NCBI GenBank assembly: GCA_903813345.2
Contig: CAIIXF020000003.1
Span: 8,499,912-8,561,911, forward strand
DNA length: 62,000 bases
Reading direction: 5' to 3'
Source of the DNA: Owenia fusiformis
Taxonomy: Eukaryota; Annelida; Polychaeta; Sabellida; Oweniidae
The translations under genes and the position numbers were made by a program. The notes beneath the pieces were generated by a model. It had not been told where the DNA came from and did no database searches. It saw nothing but the letters and a program-made list of their open reading frames with translations. Position 1 is the stretch's first letter. Every line of letters begins with the position of its first letter. This document shows positions 56,318-62,000 of the stretch, in pieces.

Positions 56318-56738
56318 TTAACAATAAAGCACTTGTGTTTCCCATTCGATTGTGTTTGACAAAATGTTAAATAGAAATTTGAAGGGCACGCCCCACTCTA
56401 CGGGCTTCTCATACTTCTCCATGGCTCTCTCAACTTCATTACTTAAGCTGGGGCTAGTAAATGATTGTACTACAAGTTCATTTGTTGTATATCGGACCTC
56501 CTCCATAACTTCTTCGACAGCCCCCTGGATTGGGGGGTCTACTTGAGGGCCAGTCTTGAAAGCCCCTGGAATGCATCTTTGTCGATGCTCAGGGAAATCA
56601 TTGAGAGAGTAGAACACTTCATTACATGTTTTGCACTTGCCATTTGTATTGTCAGTAAAATGTTCTTTTAGATGTAGGGATTTTTGGGATCTCCAATTAA
56701 AAGTTTGGTCGCAGATTTCACATTCACCAGGAGGCACC
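56318..56738 (-). CDS. Unit 3 zinc-finger exon
   Basis: This is the most complete copy: VPPGECEICDQTFNWRSQKS, LHLKEHF for the C2H2 finger; CKTCNEVFYSLNDFPEHRQR, C for the C2HC finger; then the acidic segment PPIQGAVEEVMEEVRYTTNE and a tail ending ETQVLYC. It is uninterrupted and keeps all eight predicted zinc ligands, so it is the reference for the family. Confidence 0.62.
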
Positions 56739-56839
56739 CTGCAACACAAGTGCTGATAAAATGAAAAATGTTAATATCCATCAAGGTTTATTTAGCACTG
56801 TTTTCTTTCCCATATCCAATGATAAAAAGCTTTACGCTG

Positions 56840-57087
56840 CTTTAAAAATAAATTTTCTACAGCATTTCGGAGGATCTCCTCCTTTCTTGCAGACAGAAGG
56901 TCCGCTTCCAGGAGGCGGATCTACTCCTCTAACTGCATGTTTTTTTTGTTTTTTCCTGCATTAGACCGTCTCTTATTTTGACCCTATATATTCTGTGTGA
57001 AGTATGACCATTTCTTTCAGGCATTGTTTCAACATCCTTTAAGGAATGGTCATTCCACAACGCACTGAGTCCAAGGCTTAAATCCTA
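56840..57087 (-). pseudogene. Unit 3 coiled-coil exon, degraded
   Basis: DLSLGLSALWNDHSLKDV is followed by a deletion removing the HRRKEI basic part. Then IYRVKIRDGLMQEKTKN, a frameshift, and ARKEEILRNAVENLFLKQRK to a stop. It shows that the ancestral exon extended beyond the stop seen in unit 2. Confidence 0.5.
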
Positions 57088-57112
57088 ACCAATGAACATC
57101 ATTTAGAGCAAT

Positions 57113-57520
57113 TTACCAATAGAGCACTTGCGTTTCCCATGCGATTGTGTTTGATGAAATGTTAAATAGAAATTTGAAGGACACGCCCCACTCTACGAGC
57201 TTCTCATACTTCTCCATCGCTCTCTCAACTTCATTACTTAAGCTGAGGCTAATAAATGATTGTACTACAAGTTCATCTGTTGTGTATTGGACCTCCTCCA
57301 TTACTTCTTCGATTGGGGGTCTACTAGAGGGCCAGTCTTGAAAGCCCATGGAATGCATCTTTGTCGATACTCACGGAAATCATTGAGAGAGTGGAACACT
57401 TCATTACATGTTTGCACTTGCCATTTGTATTGTCAGTAAAATGTTTTTTTTACGTGTAGGGATTTTTGGAATCTCCAATCAAAAGTTTCGTCGCAGATTC
57501 CACATTCACCAGGAGGCACC
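57113..57520 (-). pseudogene. Unit 4 zinc-finger exon, degraded
   Basis: The C-terminal ~80 residues (EEVMEEVQYTTDELVVQSFI to ETQVLYW) are open, but the finger region has lost frame (extra T in a T-run near 57450, one-base loss near 57415) and a finger cysteine is changed (CGIC for CEIC). Confidence 0.5.
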
Positions 57521-57639
57521 CTGAGACACAAGCGCTGATAAAATTATAAATGTTAATATCCGTCGAGACTTATTGAACACTGTTTAGTTTCACATATCTA
57601 ATGTTTATAAAGCTTAAAGCTGCTATAAAGGTAAGTTTT

Positions 57640-57960
57640 CTACAGCATTTCGGAGGATCTCCTCCTCCCTTCTTGCAGACAGAAGATCTGCTTCCAGGAG
57701 GCGTTCTCCTCCACCTGCCTGTTTTTTCGTTTTTCCTGCATTAGACTGTCTCTTATTTTGACCCTATATATTCTTTGTTTTAACGAAGTTCTTCTTTTAC
57801 GTATTTCTTTTCTCCTATGTTCAGGGTAAGCTTCTAATAGCAACCTCATCTCACTACGACTAGAGGCGAGAATTGTCCTGCCTGTTTTTTCAATGGCAAT
57901 GGCAAAGGAATAAATACATCTACCTCAGGTAGATCAACACGTTGCTAGACCACAGCGTCC
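57640..57960 (-). pseudogene. Unit 4 coiled-coil exon with upstream extension
   Basis: It reads IYSFAIAIEKTGRTILASSR, SEMRLLLEAYPEHRRKEIRK, RRTSLKQRIYRVKIRDSLMQ, EKRKNRQVEE before a one- or two-base loss near 57706, after which the EADLLSARREEEILRNAVEN block continues in another frame. Unlike the other units it has the extra N-terminal stretch, so it is probably the parental 3' part of the gene starting at 59082. Confidence 0.5.
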
Positions 57961-59082
57961 GCATTTCCCTTTGATAAATTTTCCTGAAATTTTATTAGAG
58001 GGAGACATGGTTACTGTCAGATTCCTCCTAGGTTTTTTCACTCCCCCTTTCGTAAAAAAATTCTCCGTCCAATCTAACACATAGATCATTCAATGTGTCA
58101 CACCTATAACTTGGAATCTTTCTTACAATGGTTCTAGTATCATCGTCGTCTGACTCCTCAGCCGACATGTCCACGCGGTAGTATCTCTTCGGGACGTATC
58201 GAAACCACTCCGTCCCGAAAAACCGTTAATTTGAATTTAAAACCTACCCCAGTGTTTGAAAATCAAGGATTGTGAGTCTCACACTTCACCGTTTTTCTTC
58301 CAACTTGTTCCGTACAAAGCTTTACAGAAATACCTTTCAGTCGATACATTGTTTTCGTGTACAAAGTACCTCGTTTTAGCGGCGTTTTGGTCCCCAGCTG
58401 TGAGATAAAGCAAATTTTCATAACTTTCAACTGTAAGTCAAGTTATCTCGTCAGTCTTTTACCCATTCTCGCCCATAATTTCAGAATGGACTCCCATTAC
58501 AACCTTCCATCGCTACGTCTTGATTTTTGGGCATCAAACGCAGCAGTTTCTAAATCATCCACACATCTCTTCAAATTTGACTAATACGTCCCGTCACCTT
58601 CCACTACGCCCCGCCGAGTCTATCTATTAGTGGAAGATGACGGGACGTATTGGTCAAATTTGAAGAGATGTGTGGATGATTTAGAAACTGCTGCGTTTGA
58701 TGCCCAAAAATCAAGACGTAGCGATGGAAGGTTGTAATGGGAGTCCATTCTGAAATTATGGGCGAGAATCGGTAAAAGACTGACGAGATAACTTGACTTA
58801 CAGTTGAAAGTTATGAAAATTTGCTTTATCTCACAGCTGGGGACCAAAACGCCGCTAAAACGAGGTACTTTGTACACGAAAACAATGTATCGACTGAAAG
58901 GTATTTCTGTGAAGCTTTGTACGGAACAAGTTTGAAGAAAAACGGTGAAGTGTGAGACTCACAATCCTTGATTTTCAAACACTGGGGTAGGTTTTAAATT
59001 CAAATTAACGGTTTTTCGGGACGGAGTGGTTTCGATACGTCCCGAAGAGATACTACCGCGTGATGTCAGGAGTAGCCCCCAT
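57961..59082 (-). pseudogene. Acidic N-terminal gene segment interrupted by the 891-bp palindrome
   Basis: Minus-strand coding starts at ATGGGG (59082), reads MGATPD, and is broken by the palindrome at 58172-59062. Beyond it the same frame resumes: MSAEESDDDDTRTIVRKIPS, YRCDTLNDLCVRLDGEFFYE. A one-base slip in a G-run near 58045 leads to KKPRRNLTVTMSPSNKISGK, FIKGKCGRCGLATC and a stop near 57955. The acidic start, a possible zinc pair (CGRC) and the position upstream of the unit-4 coiled-coil exon suggest the 5' end of the parental gene. Family not recognised. Confidence 0.5.
58172..59062. mobile_element. 891-bp near-perfect palindrome with 5-bp target duplication
   Basis: Arms 58172-58606 and 58628-59062 are reverse complements with only about five or six mismatches that I could count in 435 bp; the loop is 21 nt. 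The ends read cacgcggtag. ATGTC lies directly outside both ends (58167-58171 and 59063-59067), so it inserted as a unit. The insertion is into coding sequence. The right arm, read forward, is open across VEDDGTYWSNLKRCVDDLET, AAFDAQKSRRSDGRL, which hints at captured coding sequence. The arms are richer in GC than the neighbourhood. Confidence 0.9.
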
Positions 59083-59289
59083 CCATAATATAAGTCCTGC
59101 TCTCTCACAGACATTTTCCCTATAATGGTTTCTTTATTCTTGAAGAGCTGTAAAATAATCCGTGAATCAAATTAAAATAAATTTTTGCTGGCTGTTGAGA
59201 GGAGATAACGCAATATCACAGAAGAAAGAGTATGAAATATGGGATATCAGTGGAAATTTCTTTTTTTTCAAAAATACCCTCTTCAATTT
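59083..59289. other. Short non-coding stretch
   Basis: It lies upstream of the acidic gene segment, where its promoter would be. No clear promoter motif is seen. Confidence 0.35.
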
Positions 59290-59690
59290 TAGATTAATAA
59301 TTTGAGCTGGATCCTTGTTCAGCCACGGTGCTAGTTTCCATGCTCGTTCCATCTGAAAGCAAGAAATAGTGCCAGCTATGTCGTTTCTTGATGAAGAAAT
59401 ATGCTCTGTTTTATTAAAATGTTATCTTTGAGACAGGTTAGAAATAGTTGCCGTAGAAGGGCCATGGTTTGTTTATTCTTTGATTTCATGATATTAATAG
59501 CTTGACATGTCACCTGATTATCGCACCTTATTAACAGTTTGTGGCTTTTCTGCAACATGTACTTTCCATGTATGGAACTTCTTCTAACAATATTGCGGAG
59601 GTTTGCAAGGTGTCTCGCAAGATGGTTAGGCAATCTGCAAGACAAAATTATATCTCACAATCAAAACATGTTTTTGACATGTTCCGATAT
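59290..59690 (-). pseudogene. DIRS-like RNase H fragment (second half)
   Basis: On the minus strand: HGKYMLQKSHKLLIRCDNQV, TCQAINIMKSKNKQTMALLR, QLFLTCLKDNILIKQS (the CDN aspartate fits an RNase H active-site residue). After a frameshift near 59385 it reads RNDIAGTISCFQMERAWKLA, PWLNKDPAQII. RNDIAxxxS is the degenerate form of the IPGxxNxxADALSR motif that ends RNase H in DIRS-type elements. Not functional. Confidence 0.6.
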
Positions 59691-59910
59691 TGTTTCACCA
59701 TCATGTATAGAAATGAATGCCTCTCTACAGTGATTCTTCCTATCACCTCTTATACTGTTTTTTCCCTTGAATTGTAAATGGTTTGATATTTGGTACATTG
59801 ACCAGTATTAGATGGAAATACCCACTGGAGTTTTAAGATACGTGTCTTTCAGACTCTGGACATGGTTAGAATAGGATGGATTGTTTTTGATAATGTTAAA
59901 TGAGCTTGTG
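59551..59910 (-). repeat. Retroelement segment, copy A
   Basis: It is a direct copy of 60625-60990 with scattered differences; shared landmarks are gcaacatgtactttccatgt, gaacatgtcaaaaacatg on the opposite strand, and acccactggagtttt. Confidence 0.85.
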
Positions 59911-60364
59911 AGAGTACTTTTAATGAACAAACGAGATTCTGCCGCTGCCTTCATACTGGCTTGTTGGATTTTTTTAATTAGAATTTATTATTAATTCAAT
60001 TTTAATACAGATACATGACTGTTTTAATACAGGACCACAAAATGTGAAAACTCATTGAGGGTCGTTGTATGATTTTATGAGAAAATTTACTTATAAATAA
60101 ATATGTAATAAATTTGCTAAATTGTGTTAAGCCTTCTATAAAGATAAGAAAAGTTACTAAGGTATAAATATCCTTTGAATTGATTTCCAAATATTTAAAT
60201 TACTTAAAAATTATGCAATTCAATTTTTAAGTAATTATTTGGAAATAAACAAGGCCTTCTATTCCTCCCTCTTCTTTTACCAATATTGTTTTTGAGGCAC
60301 CAATAGCCTTTTTGAGATTATGTTTATTATGATCAAGGTGGGTTTATCAGTATGCATGTGTAAT

Positions 60365-60655
60365 TCATACAATTTTTGAAAATACTGCTAAGATTGGAAA
60401 TGTATTAAAAGTAATCATGCCTCTCAAGTAGGCAACATATTGCCTTAAAGAGGACACTTTGAGGAAAAATAATATATTGCTTTCATTTTGTTCTGTATGG
60501 CAAAATCTGGTCTCATTGAAGGTTAAAAGTTCATTGATCTGTAGGTAATCAATTGATTTCTCATCCCAATAAGTTATTCCATAAGCACAAATATCACTGC
60601 ATCTAACTAATAGATAAATGCAACCTGCAACATGTACTTTCCATGTATGATTCAT
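60365..60655 (-). pseudogene. DIRS-like RNase H fragment (first half)
   Basis: The minus-strand frame CIYLLVRCSDICAYGITYWD, EKSIDYLQINELLTF resembles the start of RNase H domains of DIRS-type elements (sDAcxxGxGxxW...INxxEL), with Asp in SDI as the candidate first catalytic residue. It follows directly after copy B of the duplicated segment, whereas the second RNase H half follows copy A. Confidence 0.5.
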
Positions 60656-60990
60656 CTTTGCCGCTTCTCCTTACTATATTGTGGAGGTTTTCAAGGAGTC
60701 TCGCAATATAGTTGGGCAATCTGCAAGACAAAAGTGTATCTTTAAATCAAAACATGTTTTTGACATGTTCCGATATTGTTTCACCATCATGTATAGAAAT
60801 GAACGCCCCTCTACTGTGATTCCCCTGTATCACCTCTTATACTGTTATTTCCCTTGAAAAACGTATTTCGTAAATGGTTTGATATTTGGTACTTTGACCA
60901 GTATTAGTCGCGAATACCCACTGGAGTTTTTGAGAAATGTGTCTCTAAGACTCTGGACATTGTTTGAATAGCAAGGATTGTTTTTGATTG
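60625..60990 (-). repeat. Retroelement segment, copy B
   Basis: Direct repeat of 59551-59910, about 1.07 kb away. It ends in a T10-G15 homopolymer junction at 60991-61015. Confidence 0.85.
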
Positions 60991-61015
60991 TTTTTTTTTT
61001 GGGGGGGGGGGGGGG

Positions 61016-62000
61016 TCCAGCTGCCAAGGAGTTGTCAGGAAATATTGTTGTTTTTGATGTACTAACTGCAACTGGAGTTTGTGGAGAATTTTGTGTAGGT
61101 GGCCAAAAATGTCTCTTATTGTAAGTGTTAGTAGAAGGTCTTTCAAGATTGGTTTAACTGACCACAGAAATACTGTGAGGACCTGGGGCAATAGTTAAAC
61201 AATAATAATCTAAGGGGAAATAAGTTTAACTGAAAACAAAATCAGGGCCGTCAGATAAAGGGGGAAAAGTAAACAAATAACAATTGGTAGCGTGACAAAT
61301 AAATAGTGGTGGGAAATTAAATAGATACAAGAACAATGAATGGTAGCGTGGAAATTTGAAAAGTAAATTGGAATAAGTAAATTTAAATCAATGGTAGTGT
61401 GTATTTGAAGTTAACGTGGAATTGTGTGAAAGGAAGTTAAAGTTCAAATGTATGATACTTTATTACAAAAGGAGAAACAAATAAAATAAAGTTTAAATCA
61501 ATATATTGTAAAGTAATTCTCAAAATAATAGTACACAAATACAATGTTACAAAGAAGGTTTGTTGGCACTAGAATATGATATTCTGGCTTACCCACTGCT
61601 CTGGTTCTCTTCGGTCAGACATGTCAGCAAAAAAGCAAAACAGCAATTTGATCCAAGTTAAATCCATACAAACTAAATGTTAGCAGTAAGAAGATAAGCT
61701 CTACAAAACATTCAAGTGACTGTCAAGGCATACAATGATGACCAAAAGGAGCCAGACAGAATATATACAATGGGTAGACAAATTACCATAGTCTAGTATA
61801 GTACCTGACCCTTAGGCTAGACACTAAGCAAATGGATGATTGTTCTAACTAATGATAATCTACGAATCATCCCTTTGATCCAACAAGATAATCTAAGACT
61901 AAAAACTACTTGGTACTATTCTTCAAACTATAAATAATCGTTTATTCAGAAAGTCTGAATAGAGTTGTCTGGTAAAGTTGGTTCAAAGTAATAAACTTGT
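61016..62000. other. Non-coding stretch at window end
   Basis: Weak repeats of aatggtagcgtg(g)aaat occur between 61280 and 61410. No exon, RNA gene or bounded element is recognised. Confidence 0.45.

Larger units (their letters stand above)
54604..57850 (-). repeat. Four tandem ~0.8-kb gene-like units (zinc-finger + coiled-coil exons)
   Basis: Landmark ctgagtccaaggcttaaatc occurs at about 54606, 55468, 56268 and 57065, giving unit lengths of about 860, 800, 795 and 790 bp. Each unit holds a zinc-finger exon and a coiled-coil exon on the minus strand, separated by about 110 bp in which acceptor-like sequence (tgttgcag) is conserved. Sequence similarity extends across the exons and non-coding parts alike, so the array arose by unequal duplication of a genomic segment rather than by retroposition. 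Confidence 0.88.

Noticed and set aside
58357-58877. Two identical predicted proteins facing each other
   Set aside because: They are the same sequence read from both arms of the palindrome; they start at GTG and lack family similarity.
1-62000. tRNA, rRNA or CRISPR-like features
   Set aside because: Isolated ggttcgaat strings (14030, 16805, 41045) lack an A box and cloverleaf; the tandem repeats are minisatellites without spacers.

Overview
This is an AT-rich animal nuclear sequence. It has spliced genes with GT-AG introns, no operons, long non-coding stretches, and a very high density of decayed DNA transposons, non-LTR retrotransposons and tyrosine-recombinase (DIRS-type) retrotransposons. 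The mixture fits a marine invertebrate: families with long GTCC-type tetranucleotide tracts, poly-G-cored repeats, DIRS-like elements, and a transposon with a RAG1-like N-terminus of the kind described from the sea slug Aplysia. I lean towards a mollusc or another lophotrochozoan, but the sequence alone does not settle it.

Layout. 0-5.4 kb (minus strand): the terminal exon of an NHL-type beta-propeller gene, next to a 42-bp minisatellite broken by palindromic elements, then the signal-peptide plus PAN/apple exon of a secreted protein. 5.4-9.1 kb is non-coding with a palindromic MITE. 9.15-10.28 kb (minus): an intact single-exon seven-finger C2H2 zinc-finger gene, the best conventional gene in the window. 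11-24.5 kb is almost entirely mobile DNA, including four well-bounded non-autonomous elements: 10972-12658 with perfect 14-bp ends, 12691-13209 with perfect 26-bp ends, and 17523-18079 and 23280-24484, each with a 9-bp target duplication. Within it lies a first-exon-like fragment of 5-oxoprolinase at 18.56 kb. A late 5-oxoprolinase exon, frameshifted and followed by degenerate partial copies, lies at 26.95 kb on the same strand. 27-40 kb is mostly intron-like or intergenic repeats, with a LINE 3' end and a transposase-like ORF.

40.9-48.6 kb (minus) is a stack of decayed elements: a DIRS-like recombinase remnant, then a nearly full-length but frameshifted RAG1-like transposase. This transposase carries a RAG1-type zinc-binding N-terminus plus candidate D, D and E blocks. 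It is split by a 1327-bp inserted element with 31-bp inverted ends and a 3-bp duplication. Beyond it lies a second, unrecognised transposon-like coding relic. 49.6-50.7 kb holds a LINE tail, and 50.8-53.4 kb holds several coding-like pieces of unknown identity.

54.6-59.1 kb (minus) is the most unusual gene-like locus. An acidic N-terminal coding segment is interrupted by a near-perfect 891-bp palindrome (435-bp arms, 21-nt loop, 5-bp target duplication). It is followed downstream by four ~0.8-kb tandem units, each with a paired zinc-finger exon and a basic coiled-coil exon. 59.3-61 kb carries a second DIRS-like RNase H remnant whose flanking segment is duplicated. The rest, to 62 kb, is featureless AT-rich sequence. 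The two strongest discovery candidates are the RAG1-like transposon relic and the hairpin-interrupted, tandemly amplified zinc-finger/coiled-coil locus.
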